From Bacteroidota bacterium (GTDB taxonomy: Bacteria > Bacteroidota > Bacteroidia > Bacteroidales > FEN-979): a stretch of 64,000 bases of DNA. A model generated the notes under the pieces. That model was given only the letters and a program-made list of their open reading frames with translations, was not told the DNA's origin and did not search any database. Positions within the stretch are counted from its first letter, which is position 1. Each line of letters starts with the position of its first letter. Where the stretch lies: assembly GCA_026391835.1 (NCBI GenBank), contig JAPLDF010000075.1:310001-374000 (forward strand), in the 5' to 3' direction. The translations under genes were made by a program, and so were the position numbers. Below, one piece after another: positions 26,112 through 34,431 of the stretch.

Positions 26112-27359
26112 TCAATGTTGGTGATCGTGGCCGTGATCGTGGCCGTGATCGTGGTCGTGATCGTGGTCGTGGCCATGTTCATGATCGTGGTCATGTTCAT
26201 GATCATGTTCGTGATCATGCCCGTGACTGGCGGCGGCAAGCTTGATGTAGTCGTCGTATGAGATCTCTTTGGGATGGAACTGCAGGGCCGATTTGAAGAA
26301 ATCCATCATTTTTGCATTGTAGAGCTGGTCATTGATCCGCTGCACCTGTTCTTTGTTTTGCATAAAAGTGTCAACGATCGATTCGTAGCGCTTCTGCATT
26401 TCAGGATCCATGTCGGCCATGTTGATCTGGCGCAGCATATAGGTCCTGATATAATTCCGGATATCTTCATCCTTAACCTCGATGCCGTTTTCCTTGATCA
26501 GCTTGTTTTCAATGAGCTGCCATTTCATGGATTCGGCAAATGAATCGTAGTTTTTTTCAATCTCTTCCGGGGTGTATTTCCCTTCGTTGTTTTCGAGGAG
26601 CCACCGTTTCAGGAACTCGTCAGGCAGCGGGAGTTCGGTATTTTTTACCAGTGCGTTGGTGATGTCGTTGAACAGGAGTTTATCTGTTTCTGCAGCAAAA
26701 CTCATGGAGGCGTCTTTCCTTACCTGCTCTTTGAAGTCCTCTTCCGTTTGCAGGTCAAGCCCGGGATAGACCATGTTGAAGAATTCGGGATTCATCTCAG
26801 CAGGTTCAACTTCGGGCGCTGCAGGTTCCGACGGTTTATCATCACCCTCAGCGGCAACAACAGGCTCCTCCGGGGCTGATTCAACAACCACCGGTTTGCC
26901 AAACCGCTTGCGCGTGTCTTCAATATATTTTTCAACCATCACATCATCAACGGTGATGATGTGTTTTTCAATCTGCAGGTCCTGGTCCAGGGGAATGGTG
27001 AATTCGGGCGCAAGGCCAAGGTCGAAATAGAATTCAAAAGATTCCTGGCTCTCAAAATCGATCTCGGAGTTTTTCTCCATGTTTGGCAACGGGTTGCCCA
27101 GGATGTCAAGCTGTTCATCCCTGATATAGTTCATCAGGCTGTCGGAGATCAGTTTGTTCACTTCATCGGCAAGGATGGCCTTCCCGTACATTTTTTTAAT
27201 CAGGCCGGTGGGAATGTGGCCGGGCCTGAACCCGGGAATGTTCGCCTTACGCTTGTAGTCGGCAATTTGTTTTTCTACGGATGCAGCATAATCAGCCGGA
27301 GCGATTTCGATCCTGAGCAGGGCTGTGAGTGCCCCGGTACTTTCTTTGGTGACGTTCAT
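26112..27359 (-). CDS. tig: Trigger factor with a histidine-rich tail
   Basis: Starting at ATG 27359 gives 415 residues. An upstream in-frame extension to 27437 runs through the tRNA-Leu gene and was excluded. The ribosome-binding domain has the signature AYKRK-like YKRKANIPGFRPGHIPTGLI near 38-57. A weakly conserved PPIase-like segment and the long helical C-domain follow. An Ala/Pro-rich acidic insert (about 172-196) interrupts the middle. The last 35 or so residues are almost only His, Asp, Glu and Gly (HDHEHDHEHDHDHEHGHDHD and onward), a probable metal-binding tail encoded by tandemly repeated DNA. Confidence 0.93.
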   Translation of the reverse strand: MNVTKESTGALTALLRIEIAPADYAASVEKQIADYKRKANIPGFRPGHIPTGLIKKMYGKAILADEVNKLISDSLMNYIRDEQLDILGNPLPNMEKNSEIDFESQESFEFYFDLGLAPEFTIPLDQDLQIEKHIITVDDVMVEKYIEDTRKRFGKPVVVESAPEEPVVAAEGDDKPSEPAAPEVEPAEMNPEFFNMVYPGLDLQTEEDFKEQVRKDASMSFAAETDKLLFNDITNALVKNTELPLPDEFLKRWLLENNEGKYTPEEIEKNYDSFAESMKWQLIENKLIKENGIEVKDEDIRNYIRTYMLRQINMADMDPEMQKRYESIVDTFMQNKEQVQRINDQLYNAKMMDFFKSALQFHPKEISYDDYIKLAAASHGHDHEHDHEHDHDHEHGHDHDHDHDHGHDHGHDHQH

Positions 27360-27396
27360 GAAAATGGTCTTGTATTGGTTGATATAACAATTATTG

Positions 27397-27478
27397 TGCG
27401 GATGAAGGGACTCGAACCCCCACGCCCGAAGGCACAAGATCCTAAGTCTTGCGCGGCTACCAATTACGCCACACCCGC
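27397..27478 (-). tRNA. tRNA-Leu (anticodon UAG)
   Basis: The minus strand folds as a cloverleaf of 82 nt. The acceptor stem is GCGGGTG/CATCCGC, the anticodon stem is CAAGA/TCTTG with loop CTTAGGA giving anticodon TAG, there is a class II variable arm, and the T arm is GGGGG-TTCGAGT-CCCTT with one G-T pair. CCA is not encoded. It lies immediately upstream of tig. Confidence 0.95.
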
Positions 27479-27505
27479 ATCGAGGATCCTTTTTAAAACG
27501 GAGTG

Positions 27506-27513
27506 CAAAGGTA
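27506..27513 (-). promoter_or_regulatory. Probable -7 box for tRNA-Leu
   Basis: The minus strand reads TACCTTTG (TAnnTTTG), about 27 nt before the tRNA 5' end. Confidence 0.4.
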
Positions 27514-27530
27514 CGAATTAATTCAATCCG

Positions 27531-28031
27531 TTATTTTAATGACGCCAAAGCCGCTTCGTAATTTGGCTCCTGCACGATGTCGGGTACCTGCTCGCTGTAA
27601 ATGACAATGCCATTTTCATCGGCGATCACCACCGCCCTTGATAACAAACCTGCCAGCGGTCCGTCGATGATCAGCACGCCGTAGTTGTTGCCGAAGTTGC
27701 TGTTTCTCAGTTCTGATGCCGGAACAACATTTTTAAGCCCCTCTGCTGCGCAAAAACGTGCATGTGCGAAAGGGAGGTCTTTTGAAACGCACAAAACCAC
27801 CGTGTCAGGATGTTTTTCGGCTTCAGCGTTGAACTTCCTTACCGAAGTTGCGCATACGCTTGTGTCGAGGCTGGGGAAAATGTTGAAAACAATTTTTTTC
27901 CCTTTGAACCCGGACAACGAAATGTCCGAAAGATCTGTCTTTGTTAACAGGAAGTCGGGAACAGGTTTACCGGTTTCTGGAAGTAACCCGATCGTGTGAA
28001 TTGGAGTTCCGTTCAATGCAATAGTTGCCAT
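27531..28031 (-). CDS. tpx: Thiol peroxidase Tpx
   Basis: This 166-residue atypical 2-Cys peroxiredoxin has the peroxidatic Cys C60 in PSLDTSVCATSVRKF and the resolving Cys C94 in ARFCAAEGL, with the usual 33-residue spacing. It reduces hydroperoxides using thioredoxin, which fits oxidative-stress protection in an anaerobe or facultative organism. A -7 box (TAATTTTG on the minus strand, 28056-28063) lies 25 nt upstream. Confidence 0.96.
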   Translation of the reverse strand: MATIALNGTPIHTIGLLPETGKPVPDFLLTKTDLSDISLSGFKGKKIVFNIFPSLDTSVCATSVRKFNAEAEKHPDTVVLCVSKDLPFAHARFCAAEGLKNVVPASELRNSNFGNNYGVLIIDGPLAGLLSRAVVIADENGIVIYSEQVPDIVQEPNYEAALASLK

Positions 28032-28055
28032 AGGTCGTTTTTTTTAATTTGACTG

Positions 28056-28063
28056 CAAAATTA
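28056..28063 (-). promoter_or_regulatory. Probable -7 box for tpx
   Basis: TAATTTTG on the minus strand, 24 nt before the tpx ATG; it matches TAnnTTTG. Confidence 0.45.
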
Positions 28064-28165
28064 GTAAATTGTAATATTCATGTACCCTTTTCGTTAAAAG
28101 ATTATCAGCGATTGCAATTGCCATACTACCTGATGATCCTCTCCTGCTGAATTAAGACCGCTTCA

Positions 28166-29656
28166 ATGAAGAATAACCGTTTAATTGCTTTTTTATTTCT
28201 TTTACTGGTTTCAGGAGTCCCGGCTTCGGCGCAGGATATGCTCGGAACCACCCTGGGCAATTATTCGGGAGTGAACAGTATCCAGTTGAACCCCAGCGCA
28301 CTTCACAATTCCAAACCCTATCTTGATATTCAACTCCTCGGGCTGGATGTGTTTGTTCAGAACAACTACCTGTACATGAAAAAGTCTGACTACCGGTTCA
28401 GCAATTTTTTTAAATCCGGCTATCAATGGCCTACCCACAGCGAAGACTATGGAACGGAGGAGCGGAATTTTTATCACTACCTGAACGAGAACCACAAGAA
28501 TGCCTTCATCCAGACAAGGATCAACGGGCCGGGAGCGATGCTGATCTGGGGCAACCATGCTTTCGCCCTGACGACTGCGGTCAGAACGGTGGTTTCGGGA
28601 GACTATATCCCTTACGAGATGGCGAATTTTATCTATCTCGGCCTGAACTATCAGCCCCAGCACAATATCATCTACCACGACAATGGCCCCATCAGGGCAT
28701 CCGGCATGGCCTGGGGAGAAATCGGGCTTACCTACAGCAATACCTTCTATGCACGGGGGTTCAATGTGCTGTCGGCCGGAATTTCGGTCAAACGCCTGCT
28801 CGGCATCGGCGGCATGTACATGAATGTCAAAAAGCTGGATTACAACGTATTGAATGATTCAACCATCGACGTGAAAAACCTGGATGCCGAAATGGGGCTG
28901 TCCATCCCGGTTGCCTACAATGTCAATGAAGCCCTGACCTCTCCCATATTCAAAGGCGGCGGGTTTGGGCTTGACCTGGGGATCACTTATACCCGGCTCG
29001 CACATTACCATCAAAACCAGTATTTCAACTCGTTGTGTGCCCAGCCTTACGAAGATTATCTTTACCGGGTAGGGGTGGCCCTCATCGATTTCGGCGGCAT
29101 TAACTTCAGGAACAATGCCACTAAAATGAGGATCGACAACAGGAGTGCTTACTGGGAGAATGTTACCAGCATGAAGTTCACCACCATCCAGCAGTTTCTT
29201 GATACGATCAGTTATAAATTTTACGGCAACAATACCGAGGCATTTGCCGGCGATAAATTCACGCTCTGGCTTCCCGCCGCGCTGAGTGTCCAGTTCGATT
29301 ATCATATTCAGCAAAACTGGTATGTCAATGCCAGCCTCATCTATGGTTTTGCAATCTCCAGGTCGGCCATTACCCGGCCAGCCGAAATTTCGGTCACCCC
29401 GCGTTACGAAACCAGCTGGTTTGAAGCCAGCCTGCCGGTCTCATTGTACAACTGGCAACTGCCCAGGGTTGGCATTGCCTTGCGCTGTTACGGGGTAACC
29501 ATCGGGACCGATAAACTGGGCGGTTTCTTTCATTTCAGCGATTTTACCGGGCTCGATTTTTACATGTCGGTCAAAATGTTTTTCAACAAGGGCAATTGCC
29601 GGAACAAAGGCCCTGTGCATTGCGGCAACAATGAAACCAAAAAAGTCAAGTATTGA
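28166..29656 (+). CDS. DUF5723 family outer-membrane protein
   Basis: The 496-residue protein has a signal peptide ending in PASAQ at about residue 23, then the family-typical start DMLGTTLGNYSGVNSIQLNP. The rest alternates short amphipathic strands and ends FSDFTGLDFYMSVKMFFNKG, which suggests an outer-membrane beta-barrel with a PorP/SprF-like or FadL-like appearance. The basic tail after the last strand is unusual for a barrel. Function unknown. It is followed by carbonic anhydrase on the same strand. Confidence 0.75.
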   Translation: MKNNRLIAFLFLLLVSGVPASAQDMLGTTLGNYSGVNSIQLNPSALHNSKPYLDIQLLGLDVFVQNNYLYMKKSDYRFSNFFKSGYQWPTHSEDYGTEERNFYHYLNENHKNAFIQTRINGPGAMLIWGNHAFALTTAVRTVVSGDYIPYEMANFIYLGLNYQPQHNIIYHDNGPIRASGMAWGEIGLTYSNTFYARGFNVLSAGISVKRLLGIGGMYMNVKKLDYNVLNDSTIDVKNLDAEMGLSIPVAYNVNEALTSPIFKGGGFGLDLGITYTRLAHYHQNQYFNSLCAQPYEDYLYRVGVALIDFGGINFRNNATKMRIDNRSAYWENVTSMKFTTIQQFLDTISYKFYGNNTEAFAGDKFTLWLPAALSVQFDYHIQQNWYVNASLIYGFAISRSAITRPAEISVTPRYETSWFEASLPVSLYNWQLPRVGIALRCYGVTIGTDKLGGFFHFSDFTGLDFYMSVKMFFNKGNCRNKGPVHCGNNETKKVKY

Positions 29657-29714
29657 TTGGCGCTGTTGAACGGCAATACAAGTTTTGTATCTTTAATCCC
29701 CAATATTTCATTCC

Positions 29715-30359
29715 ATGGACGACTATCTTCAGATATTTGAAAACAACAAGGCGTGGGTGCAAAGCAAGCTGGCAACCGACAAGCACTTTTTTGAAAACCT
29801 GGCCACCGATCAGAAACCCCACTACCTTTACATAGGTTGTTCCGACAGCCGGGTTCCGGCCAATGTGATCATGGGCCTTGATGAAGGCGAAGTGTTTGTG
29901 CACCGCAACATCGCCAACCTTGTGGTGGGTGGCGACAGCAACATCAATGCCGTGATCCAGTATGCCGTTGAATACCTGGGAATTGAGCACATCATCGTGT
30001 GCGGCCATTATGGCTGCGGGGGGGTAAAAGCAGCGCTGCACCCCACCGACATGGGGCAGCTGAACAGCTGGCTCCAGGCCATCCGTGATGTATACAGGAT
30101 CCATCAGCTGGAACTTGACGCGATCGGCGATCCGCACCTGAGATATAACAGGCTTGTTGAACTGAATGTAATCGAGCAATGTGTAAACGTAGCCAAGATC
30201 GACCATGTTCAGCGCAAATGGAACCAGACCGGTTTCCCGCAAATCCATGCCTGGGTGTATGACCTGCACAAAGGGCTCCTGGAGGAGCTTGACGTGAATC
30301 TCCAGGCCTATTTCTCAAGCATCCGGAGCATTTATGAATTGAAGATAACCGATGATTGA
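29715..30359 (+). CDS. can: Beta-class carbonic anhydrase
   Basis: In this 214-residue enzyme the zinc ligands and catalytic dyad are in GCSDSRVPAN (C42, D44, R46) and CGHYGCGGVKAAL (H98, C101). It interconverts carbon dioxide and bicarbonate in the cytoplasm; there is no signal peptide. It sits alone between the DUF5723 gene and the convergent lipoprotein gene. Confidence 0.96.
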   Translation: MDDYLQIFENNKAWVQSKLATDKHFFENLATDQKPHYLYIGCSDSRVPANVIMGLDEGEVFVHRNIANLVVGGDSNINAVIQYAVEYLGIEHIIVCGHYGCGGVKAALHPTDMGQLNSWLQAIRDVYRIHQLELDAIGDPHLRYNRLVELNVIEQCVNVAKIDHVQRKWNQTGFPQIHAWVYDLHKGLLEELDVNLQAYFSSIRSIYELKITDD

Positions 30360-30390
30360 GCTAATTTGCAACCTTGTATGATGGATTGAA

Positions 30391-31131
30391 CTATTGTACC
30401 AGTTTACGCAGGGCGATCTTCATCCCGATGAAAGGACTTGTGATGGTGATTTTCAGTGGGATACCATTTGCATAATTGCCATAGGCAATGATCACCGGAT
30501 CGGCAATCGTTGATTTGGCAGCCGTGATAAGCAGCGTGTCGCCTGTTTGCGAATAGGTTTGCCAGGTTTCGTACCTGCCTGTGGACCCGGAAACAACCAG
30601 CTGACCGGTGCTTTCCTGCCTGTATGTTTTTCCCGGTTCAATTGCCCCGCTGCCCAGCAGCATCCTGAAATCGGTCTCAAAGATATCCATCAACACTTTT
30701 TTGTGCATTGGCTCAAAGCACGAGATTACCTTGAAACTGCCGGCCTGCAGTTCCAGGTCGAACAAGGTCATCCCCGCCTCATTCATGAGTACGATCCTGT
30801 AAATGGCCGATTCATCCACCCTTCCAGGTCCTGATGGGGCGGTAGGTGCGGTATCTGTCCGTTTGATGCCAAGGAGCCCGCTGATATGCTTGTTTTTCAC
30901 ATCCAGGGTGGCCCTGAAAAGATGGCTGGCATCAGGAGGGAGGTAACATGCGGCATGTGACACGGCAGTTGCTCCGGGCTGCCTTTCACGCCTGAGATGT
31001 TCCGGCTTCACAGATATGCAACCGGAAATGAAGGTGAGGAGTATGACCATGGACCAAAATCCTGTAAACCGGAATGGCTGGAATACATGCTGCGTCGCAT
31101 ACCGGGATGCGGTAAAGCTGTTATCCTGCAT
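30391..31131 (-). CDS. Putative lipoprotein of the KAS operon
   Basis: The 246-residue protein has a short hydrophobic segment (SMVILLTFISGC) ending in a lipobox-like ISGC near residue 38, so it is probably lipidated. The body is strand-rich, with YRIVLMNEAGMTLFDLELQ and MDIFETDFRMLLGSGAI. It resembles LolA/LolB-fold lipoproteins that accompany aryl-polyene-type loci, but I cannot confirm the family. The start overlaps the end of the deacetylase gene by 11 bp, implying cotranslation. Confidence 0.6.
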   Translation of the reverse strand: MQDNSFTASRYATQHVFQPFRFTGFWSMVILLTFISGCISVKPEHLRRERQPGATAVSHAACYLPPDASHLFRATLDVKNKHISGLLGIKRTDTAPTAPSGPGRVDESAIYRIVLMNEAGMTLFDLELQAGSFKVISCFEPMHKKVLMDIFETDFRMLLGSGAIEPGKTYRQESTGQLVVSGSTGRYETWQTYSQTGDTLLITAAKSTIADPVIIAYGNYANGIPLKITITSPFIGMKIALRKLVQ

Positions 31132-31924
31132 AGGCCGGGAGTTTCAGCAATGAATCGAGGGGCACAACTTTGTAGCCTGCATCGGCAATCGCCGAAAGCA
31201 GCTCATCAAGGTGATGCGCTGTGAACGTGGTGGCATCGTGCAGCAGGATGATTGATCCGGGTTGCAGGCGCCGAAGGATTTTGTGTTTGATTTTCTGCGG
31301 ATCAGGATTCATGGTGTCGAATGAACGGATGTCCCAGCAAACCGCCTGCCAGTGCATGTTTTTAAGTGCCCTGCTTACCATCGGGTTCACCACGCCAAAT
31401 GGCGGCCGGAAAAAGCACGGGGTCTTCCCTGTGATCTCGCTGATCATGCGGTCGGTTTCGAGCAGTTCGGCCCTTATTTTGTCGGCTGAGAAAAGATCGA
31501 ACCACCTTGAGTGGGAAAAAGAGTGGTTGCCTGGCAGGTGCCCCTCAGCGATCATCTTTTTCAGCAGGGTTTCATTTCCGGCCAGGTTCCCGCCAATGCA
31601 GAAAAAGGTCGCCCTGGCACCATGCTTTTTAAGAACCTCAAGGATCACCGGGGTTTTCACCGGGTCGGGGCCGTCATCAAAGGTAATTGAAACTGATTTT
31701 TCACCTGTCCGGCCGCGGCAGATCACCGGGTGATGAAAGTTGGAACACGGCAGGAAGGCCATGGCGAAGGAGATGCCCAAATAACCGGCAACCAACAGCC
31801 CGTTTAATACCAATGCCTGGCAAAGGGGAAACCCTCCGGTGCCCCTTGCTGCCAATAAAATCCATAGGTTCAAACCCGGCAGAATGATGAGGAATATAAG
31901 GGTGAACCGTCGGAAAGTCAGCAT
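31121..31924 (-). CDS. Polysaccharide deacetylase (NodB-like)
   Basis: This 267-residue protein has two N-terminal membrane segments (about 6-62), then a NodB domain. SITFDDGPDPVKTPVILEVL carries the catalytic Asp pair, GNHSFSH the metal histidines, FFRPPFG motif 3, and SIILLHDAT the final His. All catalytic motifs look intact. Known members remove acyl groups from peptidoglycan or chitin-like polymers. In this operon the substrate is unknown. Its ATG directly abuts the stop of the CLF-like gene. Confidence 0.9.
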   Translation of the reverse strand: MLTFRRFTLIFLIILPGLNLWILLAARGTGGFPLCQALVLNGLLVAGYLGISFAMAFLPCSNFHHPVICRGRTGEKSVSITFDDGPDPVKTPVILEVLKKHGARATFFCIGGNLAGNETLLKKMIAEGHLPGNHSFSHSRWFDLFSADKIRAELLETDRMISEITGKTPCFFRPPFGVVNPMVSRALKNMHWQAVCWDIRSFDTMNPDPQKIKHKILRRLQPGSIILLHDATTFTAHHLDELLSAIADAGYKVVPLDSLLKLPAYAG

Positions 31925-33049
31925 TTAAAGGCGGCTTAGCAGGATGAATGCATGGTTGTTATCCTGGAAATGGTTGTAGATGAGCACATGTTCAAGCGGG
32001 GCGGAGGGTTCATTGAAATTGACACGGACGATTTCGGGAACCGACTGCGTTTTCAGGACCATCGCTGCCAGCCAGGTTGCAAATGCCGAAGCAGTGTGGT
32101 ATTCCCCGCAGAGATGTTTGAAATAGGCCAGGGAGGTGTTTTGAAAATCGGTTTCAACCAGGTTGTGGTAAACAAGATCGGTTCGCGGATCCCCGTTCAG
32201 CCCCAGGATGACCAGCCCCACATCGCCGGCCGTCAGCCCGAAGGATGACAGGAACGCATGGAGCCGTTCGATGATTTCGGCAGGTGATGCGGGTTTCAAA
32301 AAGGTAGTCACCCCCGCCAGCCTGGCATAGCTGTAAACATTCATTTCGTTCTCGAGGAAGAAAAAGGAGGCCCCTTCCCCTGCAATGGTCCCGCGCTGGT
32401 GATCATCGAGGAGGTTCAGCGTTTCAACCGGTTTCCGTTTCCAGTATCCCAGCCGCGACATGATGGCAAAGGAATTTGCCGTGAGTTCATCGGAGCCGCC
32501 CACCAGCACGTTTGAGCATTCACCCGTTTGAACCTGCATCATGGCATCGGTGAGGGCGCTTTCAAATGAAATTCCGCGGTGAACATAGGTAAAGTTGTAC
32601 CCATGGCATTTGAGCAGCAGCGCGATCTGCCCTGCAACGGTATTGTGTGTGCTCTGGATAAAAGAAGTGGGGGTGAGGAACTCTTCATTGTTTTTGATCA
32701 TGGAGGCGAGGAATTTCTCGGTATCTTCAATGCATCCAAGCCCGGTACCCGTGATGATCGCATCAGGCGTGACCGCCCTCCCGCCGGTGGCGGCATCACC
32801 GGCCCCGGCATCCCTCAGGCACAGTTTGGAGGCAGCAACGCCCATTTTGATGATGCGCCCCATCCTCCTGATCATCTCAGCCGGTATGAACTCCTTGTAT
32901 CCCGGGTCGATGCACCTGAGCTGGCTGGCATGGAATGACAACGGTTCTTCAAGAAATGTGGTGGCACGGTGGCCGGGGGGACTGCTGTCATTGGTTTTTT
33001 GCGGCGAAACGTTGCCCAGGCCGTTGATGTATACTGGAATGTTTGTCAT
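31925..33049 (-). CDS. KAS-fold protein lacking the active-site Cys (chain-length-factor-like)
   Basis: The 374-residue beta-ketoacyl synthase fold is recognisable from EMIRRMGRIIKMGVAASKLC, IITGTGLGCIEDTEKFL, NVLVGGSDELTANSFAIM and GEGASFFFLENE. Where active enzymes have a TACSSS-type nucleophile, this protein reads YVHRGISFESAL, so the catalytic cysteine is missing. That is the pattern of chain-length factors and of the inactive KAS partner. It probably pairs with the active KAS encoded upstream. An octamer array fills the 93-bp gap between them. Confidence 0.85.
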   Translation of the reverse strand: MTNIPVYINGLGNVSPQKTNDSSPPGHRATTFLEEPLSFHASQLRCIDPGYKEFIPAEMIRRMGRIIKMGVAASKLCLRDAGAGDAATGGRAVTPDAIITGTGLGCIEDTEKFLASMIKNNEEFLTPTSFIQSTHNTVAGQIALLLKCHGYNFTYVHRGISFESALTDAMMQVQTGECSNVLVGGSDELTANSFAIMSRLGYWKRKPVETLNLLDDHQRGTIAGEGASFFFLENEMNVYSYARLAGVTTFLKPASPAEIIERLHAFLSSFGLTAGDVGLVILGLNGDPRTDLVYHNLVETDFQNTSLAYFKHLCGEYHTASAFATWLAAMVLKTQSVPEIVRVNFNEPSAPLEHVLIYNHFQDNNHAFILLSRL

Positions 33050-33061
33050 TTGATTGATGTT

Positions 33062-33136
33062 GGTGAACGGGTAAACGGGTGAACGGGTGAACGGGTAAAC
33101 AGGTGAACGGGTGAACGGGTAAACGGGTGAACGGGT
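33062..33136. repeat. Octamer tandem array (GGTGAACG/GGTAAACG)
   Basis: About nine copies of an 8-bp unit GGTRAACG fill nearly the whole gap between the two KAS-type genes of one operon. Variation is mainly G/A at one position. Confidence 0.95.
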
Positions 33137-33142
33137 TTGTAT

Positions 33143-34357
33143 TTAAACTTTTGATAAAACAATGGCGGAATTGTTGCCGCCGAAGCCGAAGGAGTTGGAT
33201 AAAATATGGCGTATCGGCAGCGACGGATCACGGGGCGTTACGGCAACCACGGGCCTGATGTGCAGCTCCTTCATCGGGGTTGAAAAATTCAGGTTGGGAA
33301 AGATCGTCTGGTGCAGGATTGTCAGGACGGAGATCACCGCCTCCACTGCGCCTGCCGCCCCGAGCGTATGGCCGGTATAGCCCTTGGTGGAGCTGAAGGG
33401 CGGAACATCATTCCCGAAGATGCGTTCCATGGCCACTCCTTCCGAAAGGTCGTTGTTCTGCGTGCCGGTGCCATGTACGTTGACATAGTCGATATCGCCG
33501 GGCTGAAGACCGCTCATGGCAATTGCCTTCAACATGGCCAGGAAGGCGCCGGTACCGTCGGGCGATGAAGCGGTCTGGTGGTATGCGTCATTGGCATTTC
33601 CATACCCCGACACTTCCGCCAGGATGGGTTTGTGTTCTTTCCCGACAACCTCTTCAGATTCCAGCACCAGGAAGGCTGAACCTTCACCCAGTGTCAGCCC
33701 CGCACGGTTTTCATCAAACGGGTGGCACCCGGTTTTGTCAAGGATCATCAGGGTGTTGAACCCGTTGAGCGTGAATTTCGTAACTGAATCGTTGCCACCC
33801 ACCACCACCCGGTCGAGTTGTCCTGTTTTGATGAGGTTGGCGCCGAACATGATGGCATTCACCGAGGAGGAGCAGGCGGTGCTGATTGTGGTGACAAAAT
33901 CGGTGATGCCAAGGTGGGAAGCAACACGTTCGGTACTGTCGCCGCAGTCGTGGTTTACAACATCGGTCATCCGGCCCTTTGCAGGATCAGCAAGGTAGGA
34001 GGCATAAAAACCTTCGCTCCGGTCCATGCCGCCGACGGTGGTGGCGGAGATCAGCCCGGTCCTGTAGGCCCTGATGTCATGGATCCCTGCCGACAAAAGC
34101 GCTTCCCGGGCCGCTTTCATCCCAAGCAAGGCAGTCCGGGTGAGGTCGTTCCTGCCTTCATTTCCCGTTTCCTTCAGCAGGTCGCTGGTGGTGAGTTTTA
34201 CCTCGGCCATGGGGATGATCCCCTTGTGCATGGTGGGGAACTGGGTGATTTCTCCTATTCCCGATCTCTCAGCCAGCAACGAATGAAGGGTTTGTTCCAC
34301 ATTGTTGCCGATGGCACAGATGATCCCGATGCCTGTAATATAGACGCGTTTTGACAT
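33143..34357 (-). CDS. Beta-ketoacyl-ACP synthase II-type (catalytically complete)
   Basis: Starting at ATG 34357 gives 404 residues. A longer open frame upstream overlaps the ABC permease gene and was rejected. The nucleophile lies in TISTACSSSVNAIMFGANLI, the two histidines in VNVHGTGTQNNDLSE and KGYTGHTLGAAGAVE, and the end is SNSFGFGGNNSAIVL. It condenses malonyl-ACP onto acyl chains. Being next to an inactive KAS partner it is probably part of a KAS/CLF pair rather than the housekeeping FabF. Confidence 0.93.
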   Translation of the reverse strand: MSKRVYITGIGIICAIGNNVEQTLHSLLAERSGIGEITQFPTMHKGIIPMAEVKLTTSDLLKETGNEGRNDLTRTALLGMKAAREALLSAGIHDIRAYRTGLISATTVGGMDRSEGFYASYLADPAKGRMTDVVNHDCGDSTERVASHLGITDFVTTISTACSSSVNAIMFGANLIKTGQLDRVVVGGNDSVTKFTLNGFNTLMILDKTGCHPFDENRAGLTLGEGSAFLVLESEEVVGKEHKPILAEVSGYGNANDAYHQTASSPDGTGAFLAMLKAIAMSGLQPGDIDYVNVHGTGTQNNDLSEGVAMERIFGNDVPPFSSTKGYTGHTLGAAGAVEAVISVLTILHQTIFPNLNFSTPMKELHIRPVVAVTPRDPSLPIRHILSNSFGFGGNNSAIVLSKV

Positions 34358-34431
34358 TATTTCCCTTATGGATGAAGGTGCAAAAATAGCAGAAAAAAAA
34401 TTCACAGGAGCGCCGGCGGCGCGAATCGGTG

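Noticed and set aside
27360-27437. N-terminal extension of trigger factor
   Set aside because: It translates part of the tRNA-Leu gene.
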